Positions 31,076-41,289 of a stretch of 64,000 bases of DNA are shown in pieces. The stretch comes from Ascaphus truei. Lineage: Eukaryota > Chordata > Amphibia > Anura > Ascaphidae. The translations under genes and the position numbers were made by a program. Position 1 is the first letter of the stretch. Each line of letters opens with the position of its first letter. Location: the NCBI GenBank assembly GCA_036426205.1, contig CM071568.1, positions 218,967,216-219,031,215 on the forward strand, read 5' to 3'. The notes beneath the pieces are model-generated. The model made no database searches. It saw only the letters and a list, made by a program, of their open reading frames with translations, and was not told the DNA's origin.

Positions 31076-31752
31076 ATTCACACTTAGTGCAAATAGCTAA
31101 TACAGGGGATGTGTGCCGAGCACGCGCATTATAAGTCAAATTTATTTGCGTTTTGTCAATCAAATTGTATTTTGATTTTTAATTAAAACATCACCAATAC
31201 AAATACAATTTCTGTGACAAAAGTCAAAGAAGTTTCACTTACTATGCGCGTGCACAGCACACACGTTTTTTTTTATGTTGTTTTGTTACAAAATGTTAGA
31301 CGTTATTGTACCATGTGATATCTTTCTTCTTTTACATATCTGTGTTATTTATCCTCATGCAATGAGCATTTCCATATAGCCATTGGAGTTAAGTATTCTA
31401 CAATATGTTCCTTCATCATCTATGCATGCTAATTGGCATTGTATAAGCAGTCACTGTTTACTGCATGCAAATAAGGAAATCCATTTATACCATTGTGTAT
31501 AGTATCACTTAACACTATTTCCCACACATGACCCTTCATGGGAATTAAGGGTACAAGTGTTTGATCAGTAATGATTTATTTTGTTCACAGTGTGGTGATA
31601 CATTGCATCAGTCGATATATTTGAAGTTAAACACGGATTTCATTTCGTGTTTTTTGCATATTAATCATTCCACACATCGATCCTGAGGACCAGCACCAAG
31701 GAGGACTTTTTATTAAACACATGGGGACATGGCAGACAGACACCCTGCGAGT
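31076..31752. other. Small degenerate inverted repeat and plain intron
   Basis: 31110-31260 has words such as TGTGCCGAGCACGCGCAT and ATGCGCGTGCACAGCACACA in opposite sense and is probably a decayed foldback MITE. After it, to 31752, AT-rich intron without recognisable content. Confidence 0.4.
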
Positions 31753-32130
31753 CAGCAGTGACAGGAGCCAGCTGGGAGCTTGTACCGGGAACAGATTATT
31801 TTGTGCTGCTCAGCTCTGAATGGATACAGATCCAATCCCTGTTGCCTGACTGGCACGAGCGCCGCCGCCCACCTCTTGCTGTCAATCAATGCTTCCTTCC
31901 ACTCGGTGATTGGGCGAGCCACGCCGGATGTCACTACTGGGGGCAGAGACTGTTGGAGACGGGGTGCTGCTATTGGGCCGAGGGTGGAGGTCCGGCCAGC
32001 CACGGAGGGGTTGGGATTGGTTTTGGGCTCCTGCCACGCATACTCAGTAAATACAGACACTGAGGGGAGAGGAGGCTGCCTCGCCAGCTCCCAAAATCGA
32101 CTCATCCTGGGATTTTCCAATGTGTACATC
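31753..32130. repeat. GC-rich segment, possible repeat
   Basis: About 380 bp of unusually high GC within AT-rich intron, edged by CAGCTGGGAGCTTG and CTCGCCAGCTCCCAAAAT, weakly inverted. Frames on both strands are open because of composition. A GC-rich transposon body is likelier than an exon, since no splice-bounded homology to NEK10 is seen. Confidence 0.35.
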
Positions 32131-32279
32131 CATGACAATGAACATCCATAAATATACATTGCATCAATCATAATACATACAGTATAATATACAAACATTT
32201 AAGTATATTATGCAATATATCGAAATTTAAAAATCATAAAATATAATGACTTTTATTACATACAACAAAAATAAATTAA

Positions 32280-33714
32280 TAGTGCAAACATACTTATTTA
32301 CGAAAAGGGTATGAATGTACATATTGATACAGTTCATCAGAAACTATTTTAATTGGGAGCTTGCCCTTTCTAGGTTTCAGAGGCAACTCAGACAAAAGGC
32401 GTTATTTTCTCCCAAGGGTGACCAAATAAACACGACCAGTGTGAAACAGACCGCACCTTGCAAAGGTTAAAGCCTATTCAAACCTTTTTCTAATAACCCA
32501 TCCATTTTGACATTTATGAGACTTATCAGGAATAATTATTTATCCTTTATGAGAAAGTACTCTAATATAACACCCAGTGAATTTAGGATTTTGAAAAGAT
32601 TTAGCACTAATCAGGAGCTAGTTATTAGACCTGGTGATAAGGGTGGAGGGTTGCAGTACAAAACCATACTGACTATTGCAATGAGATTGCGATACAGTTA
32701 TCAGATAGAAACTGCTACAAACCCCTCGTGATAGATCCCATTTAACATTTTAAGAAAGAGATCGACACAAATATTTTATGGGGGTTTAGTAATAACTGGT
32801 TAAATGAGGACACTGTCGAATTCCTGATGCAAAAATACCCTAAAACACCAATTATATATACCCTACCAAACATTCAAAAGTCTCTTGTTAACCCACCAGT
32901 GCAGTCAATTATTTCAGCTAGGGGTTCCCTTAGTCAACCTCTAGCACAATTTGTGGACTTTCATTTACACCCAGTTGTCAAATCAATACCCACCTATATA
33001 TCTGATACAGCTGATTTTTTTAACAAATTGTTCAAAGTTACAGGGGATATGTGAGACATTATCTTTGTCACATTGAATGTAACTAGCTTGTACACGAATA
33101 TAAAACATGCAGATGGTATTGAAGCATTGAGAACATGCCTTAGTTCTTTCGCCTGCTATACTGGATGCCCTGTTGAGTATTTATTACTCCTGGTTGAAAT
33201 AATTCTAAACAAAAACTATTTACGCTTTATTAGCCAACATTATGGCGTCTAATATGGCCCCTGCTTATGCCAATATTTTTATGTGAGTAAATGAATATAC
33301 ACACATGTTGGGTAATGAACTGTATGCTAGTCATATTAAATTGTACACTAGGTACATTGTATATGTTTTGCTTTGGAGTGGTAGTGAGGCTACACTTAAT
33401 GAGCTCATAAGCCAACTCAACCATCTTGATTTGACTATCAGGTTTACCCTGACCAGCAGCAGCACTACTATTAACTTCCTTGATATCACGATAGAGAAGA
33501 CTCTTGACAGGCTTGCATAGAAAAGTCTTCCAAAAGACTATTGCAGGAACTATTTGCTATTAGCTAGTAGTTTTCATCCAATACCCCTTAAAAAGGGATT
33601 CCCTTGTACACAGTTAGTAAGAATTGTCACTTATACCTCCTCTGATACGTTTCACGCATACTGTAACTACTCTCACTATGCAAATCTACCTCTCCCACTG
33701 TAAACCAAAGTACA
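32280..33714 (+). pseudogene. Penelope-like element reverse transcriptase, broken
   Basis: Several frames together give the Penelope RT in order: LVIRPGDKGGG (32625-32655), PIIYTLPNIQKSLVNPPVQS and PLAQFVDFHLHPVVKS (32840-33000), IFVTLNVTSLYTNIKHADG (about 33060-33120), LLLLVEIILNKNYLRF, and GSEATLNELISQLNHLDLTI to NFLDITI (33380-33500). The catalytic box is mutated (YIVYVLL instead of Y-x-D-D). Frame breaks at 32731, 33054 and 33250 make it dead. The sequence goes on after the insert at 34641. Confidence 0.82.
33699..33714 (+). repeat. 16-bp target duplication, left
   Basis: TGTAAACCAAAGTACA, identical to 34625-34640. It lies in the Penelope sequence and marks the insertion of the inverted-repeat element. 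Confidence 0.85.
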
Positions 33715-34624
33715 GAAAAAACAAGTGATAGACAGCACTCAAAAAATAAGATAATCTCATGCAGGTTGCAGGGTGCAAATAAAGGGAAAAAAAGAAGGAC
33801 CCAATTCCTCCTAAATAATTACAAAACAGTAATAATAGTTCCAGCACTCACTGACTAGTAGAATGAATCTCAAGAGAGGTAATTGCCAAATCAAAAAAAG
33901 ATATTTAATGTCAACACAAGTCAAATCCACGGAGCAATATGACCAACACAAAAGCGTTTAAAATACATACTGCAAAAAAACATAGTATGCAAAAAACAGA
34001 ATATCACACAATGGGAGGTGGGGTGGAGGGAGAAACAAGGGGGGGGGGGCAAAAAATGGGGATAAGCAGGGGGGGCAACGTTGCAGGGACAAACCCTTTC
34101 CTCAGGCAGTCACCATTGCAGCAGGAGAGGAGAAGTGCTTGTGATTATGCTAGATGTCTTATACCCTGTGGTCTGATTTCACACAAGTTATATTCTCTCT
34201 ACTTTTTCTTTGTCATACTCTTAGATTGATTACTTAGAGGTGCTTTGTGTGCTTAATCTGCTAGGGTTGCTGTTTCATTGTGTTGGGGCTTTGGGGAAGG
34301 GAAATACCTCTGTGTCCCCTTTTGGGGTCCTGAGGGAATAGCCTGAGGAAGGGGTTTGTCCCGAAACGTTCCCAACCTGCTTATCCCCATTTTTTGCCCC
34401 CCCCCCATGTTTCTCCACCCCACCCCCACCTCCCATTGTGTGATATTCTGTTTTTTGCATACTATGTTTTTTTGCAGTATGTATTTTAGACGCTTTTATG
34501 TTGGTCACATCGCTCCGTGGATTTGACTTGTGTTGACAATAAATATCTTTTTTTGATTTAGCAATTATCTACTCTTGAGATTCATTCTACTAGTCAGTGA
34601 GTGCTGGAACTATTATTACTGTTT
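33715..34624. mobile_element. Inverted-repeat element with hammerhead-like cores in both arms
   Basis: Arms about 33821-34110 and 34340-34624 are near-perfect inverted copies; the left has about 100 bp more. Each arm carries CTGAGGA followed by a GGG/CCC stem: plus strand 34343-34370 (with GAAACGTT), minus strand core 34099-34105. The 16-bp duplication fits target-primed insertion. Inverted terminal units are known from Penelope-like elements. The similar short frames of the two arms are not genes. Confidence 0.7.
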
Positions 34625-34640
34625 TGTAAACCAAAGTACA

Positions 34641-35340
34641 AATTGTAAATAATCTTTGACTTACTTCAGACCTCTTTTCCCTGAGTTTAATGAGTATCCA
34701 CTACACTAATTATATGCAAAAATAACGTCCGTTAGTTATCTCATTAGAATAGGGGGGGGAGAGACCTCTAATCAGAAGCTGGCTAGCTCCACTGTCACAG
34801 TGGTCTAGGACGTTTGGACTCACCTCTGGATAGGTCGCCGCTTGACATTTTCCTGCATGCGCTTCAACCTCATCTTTAAATCTCAATGTCCTGTGTGACC
34901 ACCCTCATGTGAATGTCTCGCCGCTCCAACGTGAGACATTTAAAGATGTTGCGTCAGAGCAGTAGCAATGGGACACAGCGCCAGGTGCGTGGGATATTGA
35001 TTAGGGTGCGCAGGACTCTTTAAAGATGGCAGCCACATGGGACATTAATCTTTAAAGATGGTGTCACGATCAGCGGGCACGACGGACATTGACACAGGGC
35101 GACGGGCCTCTTTAAAGATGAAGACTGCATTGGACTTTGAGATTTAAAGATGGCGTTGGGGTCGGACTGCAAAAAGCGAAATGTCAATCGGTGACCTGCA
35201 TGGCGGTGAGTTATAGTGGTGGCGGACTGCCGTTGGCGCTTCGGTCGCGGCCAAACATCTCATTCCGCTGTTACAGAGCTCTACTTTCACACCTATTAAA
35301 TTGGAGTAGTCCTAGAATATCACGTGAAGGATAAGGTTAT
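34641..35340. repeat. Penelope continuation, then a TTTAAAGATG repeat
   Basis: 34641-34730 continues the Penelope reading (KYKL after the duplication). From 34860 to 35160 the word TTTAAAGATG occurs at least six times at irregular spacing in a CpG-rich context, alternating with GGGACATT/GGACATTGA. No gene. The repeated word suggests a decayed tandem array or an LTR-like regulatory stretch. Confidence 0.4.
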
Positions 35341-35442
35341 GAGACAAAGCACTCAATATATGGCCGATATGACCAGGGTTCAGTTAAGCAATAAAAAAGG
35401 TAACATAAACAAATCTATATTTTAATTTAAAGACAAACTTAC

Positions 35443-35580
35443 TTGTTCCCTTATTATTGTCAGTTCAGAGACAATGTTCTCTGCACTGCTTTCACGGTCT
35501 CTTTTGTCTTTTCCAAATGCTGGATTGTGTAAATTAATCTCTTTCAATGCAAAAAGATTTTGTCCACTGCGTTTTCTGAC
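35443..35580 (-). CDS. NEK10: NEK10 exon i: ATP lysine and helix C
   Basis: 138 bp, 46 codons, phase 0 at both ends. Encodes VRKRSGQNLFALKEINLHNP and on to ENIVSELTIIREQ. Lys in ALKE is the ATP-binding lysine, and the Glu of SELTIIRE is the candidate helix-C partner. The acceptor TTTGTCTAG and donor GTAAGTTT are clear. Confidence 0.94.
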
Positions 35581-36189
35581 CTAGACAAAGAGTTTTAGCA
35601 GAAAAGGGAGATAGGACCAAAGATGAAAAAACAAAGAAAAACTGCTTAGTATTTATCACCAAAGCAAACTAGTGTACAGCATTAAACTTTTCTTGAAATA
35701 TGTTTTTATATCTCTAAGCTTTTGGAATGCTTTTAATCAGTAGCCATTTCTGAATGTTAACCTCATCCATATCTTTTTTTAAATTGCAGAATTGCATAGT
35801 TGAGAAAAGTCCAGTCCTTAGCAGACAGATGTTCAAATTTGCTGACTTTGAAGGAATCTGCTTCTGTAGCACCTTCACTCTTTTCACACTCAACATTTTT
35901 TCACAAGCAACCTTCTATTCATAGGCTCCAATTATAGAGGTTGGCAAAAATATGCTGTCTGTTAAACTTCTGCCTTAGAAATTGACTTAAATATTTAATT
36001 ACTGTACTATAATATTTTACATTTATAATGGCATTTACATTTACAGTGCTATCAGAATGTAAAGTGTTTGCAAATGTACATTTTATTTTTTTATTCTAAC
36101 TATAAACATTTTGTCATTCATACCCTCAAATTACACCTTTATTTGTTTCCTATGCAGGACTATTAAAAAAATGAAATAGTGAAATAAAA
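35581..36189. other. Plain intron
   Basis: AT-rich, with many stops; no repeat that I can name. Confidence 0.45.
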
Positions 36190-36330
36190 ATAGATTGTAA
36201 GCTCATCTGGGCAGGGACTGTATCTGTAAAATTCCCTTGCTGCTTACAGCGCACTATACTGTAATTGTGAAGTGCTTTGAATCCCATTGGGAGAAAAATA
36301 CTACATGAAATAAAGTTAATATAATTATTA
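36190..36330 (+). mobile_element. L2-type LINE 3' tail
   Basis: AGATTGTAAGCTCATCTGGG, CAGGGACTGTATCTGTAAAA, then GAAGTGCTTTGAATCCCATT and GAAATAAAGTTA. This is the usual 3' end of L2-like LINEs; a second copy is at 53680-53711 plus 54149-54260. Confidence 0.8.
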
Positions 36331-37345
36331 AGTCTACCGTAGGACAAAAATAAATGAGTAGTAATGACATATTCAAGGTGTTCAATTTAAGAGACCATGT
36401 GTTTTTTTTTTGTTTAAAGAAAAGTTAGATGGCTGAATGAATCATTTTAAATGTAAGTAGTAAACAAGGGGCTTTCCCTTTCTTTAGTTACGCCAACATG
36501 TGTAAGCAGAATCTTCCCTTTCCTTTCAAAGCAATGTGTCTCATTCTTCCGCTAATTAGTGCTCAGGACTTGAGGAGTTAAGCCCTTACAATACATTTAT
36601 TTAATAAAGGCAATTACATTGTTATTTACAATAAGTTTTGGTAAGCCATGTGGGACTAGCCTTTTAAAAAAGATGGCACATTTGTGTCAAACAAAGTATG
36701 GTGTTTATTTAAACATGAAATAGAAAAAAGGCAAACAAATTTATAAAACATTGGTTGACATGTAAGCAGGGATGCTGACAGGGGGGAAGAGTTGGGTGTC
36801 CTGGGTACGGTGGCTGTGGCGAGCCCGGCCGGATGCAGTTGGACCCGGCAAGAGACCGGACCCAACTTCTGCGTCCAGCTGCTGGCCGGCTGGGCCTCTG
36901 GTTGCCGCCACCGAGCCCCAGCTCCCAGCTCTCCTCAGCTGCTGCCTTGTCCCATGCCGGGTCTCTCTCTCCCGCTACTGTACACCAGAAGCTGAGCCTG
37001 TGCACCCAGCTTCCAGCGCCCACCGGTTGTAGAGAGAGAGGCCCACCGTGGGACTAGACAGCAGCTGAGCAGGGCCGGGTTGCTGCCGTGACCCTGGCTC
37101 CTGGCTCTCCCCAGCTCCTGCTGCCTCTTCCCACACCTTCCTCTCTGTGGTGTAATGGGTACTTCCTGGTCACTGTCATGTGATGCTGTGATGTCACCAC
37201 TCTGACTTCTCAACCAGGAAGAAGAGTGAGAGCCAGTAAGGATAACATCAGGGCATAGTCCGACACACAGCAGTCTGAGGTAACCAGGAGAATGACTACC
37301 TGTCAGCGGTAATAAAGAAGGATCATTCAGTAGCAACAAGGTAGT
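36331..37345. other. Intron, then a GC-rich LTR-like block
   Basis: 36331-36650 is AT-rich and without content. 36780-37140 is GC-rich; near 37310 stands AATAAAG followed by GTAGCAACAAGG, as at the end of an LTR or retrogene. No partner copy is present, so I leave it open. Confidence 0.35.
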
Positions 37346-37964
37346 GTGTTATTGTGAAGGATGAACACTTAGACATAACACTCTCTCTCCAAAGTGAGTG
37401 CACCCGGAAGTCAGGCTCACTTTCTGGCGTGCACCTGCGGGAGAGAGATTTGTATTTGAGGAGGAGGGGAACTATATTGGGGGGGGGTGCGAGAGGATGG
37501 TATTTGGGGGATTGTGGGAATTGTATTTGGGGGTGGTGTTTGTATATGGGAGGGTAGTAGTGGTGTTTGAATCTGGTGGGGTGTTTTAATCTGAGGTGCT
37601 GTTTTCATCTGAGGGGGTGTGTAATGTCTGTATATGGGGGTGTAATTGTATCTGTATTTGAGGGGTCTTTTGTATTGGGAGGGGGTATATTGTGTGTTTA
37701 AGGGGGGCAGTATGAGAGGGGAAATTGTGTGTGTGGCAAGGGGAGGAGGGGGAATTGAGTGTGAGGAAAGAGGGGGTTGAGTGAGAGGGGGGGAGAGTGA
37801 AAGACAAAGGGGGAGAGAAATAAAGGTGTGAAAGGGGAGGGCTCACTAGGCCGCTGATAAGGGGGGTTGGGTGTAGAAACTATATACACAATCAAATAAA
37901 TTTGAACAAATCTCGAATAATAATAATCACTATATAAATATAAGAATACTGTCAAGTAGTGGGT

Positions 37965-38360
37965 GTACTGAAGGGGGGGGCAAAGGGCAGGGGGGCAAAG
38001 GGCAGTGGCAAAGGGCAGGGGGGGCAAAGGGAAGGGGGGGGAAAAGGGAAGGAGGGCAAAGGGCAGGGGGGGCAAAGGGCCAGGGGGAGGGTCAAAGGGC
38101 AGCGGGGGCAAAGGGCAGGGGGGGGGCAAATGCAGAGGGGGGGGGCAAATGCAGGGGGGGGCAAATGGCAGGGGGGGCAAATGGCAGGGGGGCAAAAGGC
38201 AGGGGGGGCAAAAGGCAGGGGGGCAAAAGGCAGGGGGGACAAAGGGCAGGGGGGCAAAGGGCAGGGGGGGGCAAAGGGCAGGGGGGGCAAAGGGCAGGGT
38301 GGCAAGCGAGTGGGGGGCAAAGGGAAGGGGACAAGGGAGGGGGCAAAGGGCGGGGGGGGA
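37965..38360. repeat. G-rich minisatellite (GGGGGCAAAGGGCA units)
   Basis: Roughly 25 units of 13-17 bp. The long Pro- or Gly-rich frames on both strands are its translation and not genes. G-runs of five or more at regular spacing could form quadruplexes. Confidence 0.9.
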
Positions 38361-38539
38361 GTCAGGGACACGTGAAAGAACCCATACCCCTGTGTCCACC
38401 TTGCACCCGGCCTGCGCTCGTCGTCCTCTGGTACCGGCCTGCCCTCCTCCTCCCACCTCTGGCCCTCAGCGGTGTGTCTGTGACCCGGCGGGTGAGACTC
38501 CCGTGAGGAGTAGGGCAGATCCGCCGCCTTGAACATGCT

Positions 38540-39110
38540 ATCTCACGGGAGAGGCGAGAGAGCGCAGAGGAGCGCTCTTAGGGATGGGGAGCTGGGGAGC
38601 TGGGGAGCGGCTGTGTGAGTGTGAGAGCACGCAGAGAGCGTGCTCTGTGGGGGGAGGGAGGGGGAGTGGGAGCGCGTGTGTTGAGAGGGCGAGTGCGGGG
38701 GAGGGAAGAGCGCGGGGAAGGGCGGTCGAGAGCCGCAGAGAGTGTGCTCTGTGGGGGGGGAGGGGTGGAGTGGACGGTTGTGTGTGAGGGAGGGAGCACA
38801 GGCGAAGGGTGGAGAACGCACGAGAAGGGACGCGGACTGTGGGAGGTAGAGTCCGGGGTGGAAGGGCGGCTGCTGTGGGAGGTATGAGCGTGGGGGAAGG
38901 GAGGCGCTGTGGGAGGTGAGAGAGCGCCGGGGAAGGGCGCTGCGGCTTGTGGGAGGTGAGAGCGATCGGGGAAGGGAGCGGGCCTGTGGGAGGTGAGAGC
39001 AGGAGAGAGCCGTGGCTTGGGGGGCCAATGAGAGCCGTGGGGGGCGGGACACAGGGGTGGGGGGCAGACACACCGGCCAATGATAGCCGTGGGAGGGCGG
39101 GCGGACAGAC
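38540..39110. repeat. GC-rich degenerate repeat (GTGGGAGGTGAGAG units)
   Basis: Irregular repeats of GTGGGAGGTGAGAGCG-like and GGGGAAGGG words inside the Helitron relic. All long frames here are compositional. Confidence 0.7.
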
Positions 39111-39239
39111 GGACCAAGCAAATGGTCTCCAGACACCCACAAACAAGATTTTCGATTATATAGATATAGATTTATATACAGGTGCAACTTTCAACATCTG
39201 TTAATGCTCATTTTACCTTTGAAATAAAATAGGAACCAT

Positions 39240-41090
39240 ATATAGCACATGTCAAAACCCCCGGGACAGTCGACTCACCCACCAGCCGAGCTGACTTTGG
39301 TCCAGGCAAGGAACCATTGGCATCGGTACCGCTGGGGTAATCTCAAGAACAGGAACGTTGTGACCTTGGTTGTCCAGGTACTAGGGTACATGGACCCATA
39401 GGTGGTCCAGCCAGGTATACATTTCCTCTAGCGACCTCCCAGGATAGTAGGGCCTGTTCGAAGGCAGTCAGAAGTATCGTGGATTGTGGTAGGCAGGGGC
39501 CGTACAAGCTGGCGTAACAGTTTGGTCACTTGGCAGTATTACCTCTGTAGGGGGCACGGGATTGGCAGGCCACAGATATTGCGTTCCACAATTTTGGCAT
39601 TGTGCCGTTGAACTGACCTCTCCCCCAGGTATTCTGGAGTGTGGGCACAAACATGATAGGAACTGTCTCCCATAGACTGTAGCCACCAGAAAGCCTCCAA
39701 GTAGGGAATAGTTCATGAGATCCAACTCAGACATGATGAGGTAGACACAGAAGAAAGCAGAGGCCTAGCAGCAGATCCTCACTTGTCAACAGCTCCACTG
39801 AAGTGAAGCTACACAGGGTGTGGCAACTCCTCCCATATGTTAAGACAAAGTCCTGATTGGTAGAAGGCATTGCTCCTCCCCTAGGTGGAACACAAGGTTG
39901 GGGTGGGATGGACCAAGTAGTGACCAGGCTCCAGATAAGCCAGTCATTATGAGGGGTGTGGCTACACTTTGCCACTGAACAAGGTTGCAACTTTTCAGAA
40001 CTTTTGCAAAACAGGGGGTAGTTTTGTAGGTTGGGATTTTATAGAAATGGTGTTGGCCTCCTTCAACACATGCGGTCCCACTGGTTTGGCAGGAGCACCA
40101 TCTTGGCTTCACTACGCACTCCATTTTGGGAGCATTGCAATAGAACTAGAATACAATTGCACAGGGTCCCCGGCGATGCGTCAGGGGCCCACCTCATACT
40201 CTTTACCGACTTTACACAAGTCCAGAGCCTAGAAAGGTGCACAAGGTCTCCCACGGTACACTGTGAGAGGCCCATCCCTTGCAGAACAGAGATGTGGGGT
40301 TCACGCTCCCGGGATAATTTTCCACTGGGTACACCCCCATAAGCACAGTCCATCATGCTTGGTGCACAGGTTGCCCTAGAGCCTGAAAGGTCCTGTCCCA
40401 TAAACACAGTGTATGTGTATTGGTACCCAAGGGTCCTCACGGTATGTTGTGAAGGCCCTGGCCCATTTTCCATCAGCTGAAGAAGGGTAACAGCGCTCCC
40501 CGATAACATCCCATAGGGGGGTCGCACCAACTTGCACAGACACCCAGGGTTTCTCACGGTATGTGGTAAGGGTTGCCCTGGCCCTGTCTTGTATATGATG
40601 AAGGGTAACAGCGCTCCCCGGTAACATCCCATCGGGGGGTCACCCCAACAAAGTTCTGTCTGGTAAGGGCTTAGGCAGTCCCCTCCCTGGTGTCGCCTCG
40701 GAGAGAGACATCCTCCCTTCCTTGTCCCGAAGTGGGTACCCGGGGTCCCTTGTACATACCATCAGGGGCCCGGCCCCGGCCTCTTTAATTACTGCCGCTG
40801 CCAGTGCAAAAGTCTATAAAGTCTGTCCTGCCACTGTCCATCTCAGCAGCGCCTCCATAAGTAGCACATGTTCCCATCCCCCCCCCTCCCCTCTGGGAGA
40901 TTATGGCTATGCGACTACATGGTGTAGTGCTCGTTACCTGCTGGGTACAGGAAGGATGAGTTTTCCCGCTATGGAGTGAGCGTACATGGCAGACCTTTAG
41001 GGATCCCCGTGGGTCTTCTCTTCGTTGTTACAGCACCTGCAGACATAGGGGGCTTCAGCAGGGCCTGAAGCGGGTTCCCGCTATGACAAT
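39240..41090 (-). mobile_element. Second zinc-ribbon Gypsy-type element (5' LTR end, leader, ORF start)
   Basis: Read leftward: LTR end at about 41090-40863, primer-binding-like block TGGAGGCGCTGCTGAGAT at about 40862-40843, about 1.1 kb of leader, then the ORF at 39734. The layout equals that of the element starting at 16334. A tandem pair of about 120 bp lies in the leader (repeated words TAACAGCGCTCCCCG at about 40490 and 40608). The body beyond 39240 is missing. Confidence 0.65.
39468..39734 (-). pseudogene. Zinc-ribbon protein, N-terminal fragment
   Basis: 88 codons. MSELDLMNYSLLGGFLVATV then FLSCLCPHS...QCQNCGTQYL line up with residues 1-60 of the ORF at 17408. One of the Cys (the second of CPKC) is Ser here, so the metal site is damaged. 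It stops at 39468 where the other copy goes on for about 180 residues. Confidence 0.6.
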
Positions 41091-41182
41091 TCTTAATCTC
41101 TCTACCTCTCTCCAGACAGACTGCAGCAGATAGCCTGTCAATATATATATTATCTCATTTGAGCAAATGTCAGCAAGCCAAC

Positions 41183-41225
41183 CTCACACTGATGATACCA
41201 ATCAAGGTTGAAACATGTCTGTGAG
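41183..41225 (+). ncRNA. Hammerhead-ribozyme-like motif 3
   Basis: Core CTGATGA (41189-41195), stem II ACC/GGT (41197-41199 with 41206-41208), GAAA (41210-41213), palindrome ACATGT (41213-41218), cleavage base C (41219, triplet GTC). Stem I pairs CTCACA (41183-41188) with TGTGAG (41220-41225), six perfect pairs. The palindrome differs from ACGCGT by a compensated pair of changes. Stem II is weak (three pairs). Confidence 0.6.
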
Positions 41226-41289
41226 TGGGTTAACTGACTTTGCATCTCCCAAGTCCTTGCTTAAAAGCTGTGTTTAAAGCAGCATGCAT

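Larger units (their letters stand above)
37346..39164 (-). mobile_element. Helitron relic, 5' end at 39164
   Basis: On the minus strand the sequence from 39164 begins TCTATATAATCGAAAATCTT and keeps matching the start of the Helitron at 44201 (TCTATATAATTAAAGTGAAA, later TTGATTGGTCCGTC / TTGCTTGGTCCGTC). The preceding base is A, as expected. The body is made of G-rich minisatellites; no Rep/helicase. The hairpin-CTAG 3' end was not found, so the left limit is a guess. Confidence 0.6.

Noticed and set aside
30546..31163. A 205-codon Cys/Val-rich minus-strand frame that could look like a secreted peptide
   Set aside because: It lies over a CA/GACT microsatellite and a LINE piece in the other sense.
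31752..32198. A 148-codon minus-strand frame and two plus-strand frames in a GC-rich block, possible exon of an unknown gene
   Set aside because: Open in several frames, no recognised protein, no convincing splice borders; a GC-rich repeat is more likely.
37698..39187. Long proline-, serine- or glycine-rich frames of 130-250 codons on both strands
   Set aside because: They translate G/C minisatellites; open in several frames at once, no domain, no splice context.
40063..40632. A 189-codon minus-strand frame upstream of the zinc-ribbon fragment
   Set aside because: It covers a 120-bp tandem repeat in the element leader, and its repeated peptide only mirrors that; no homology in the other copy.
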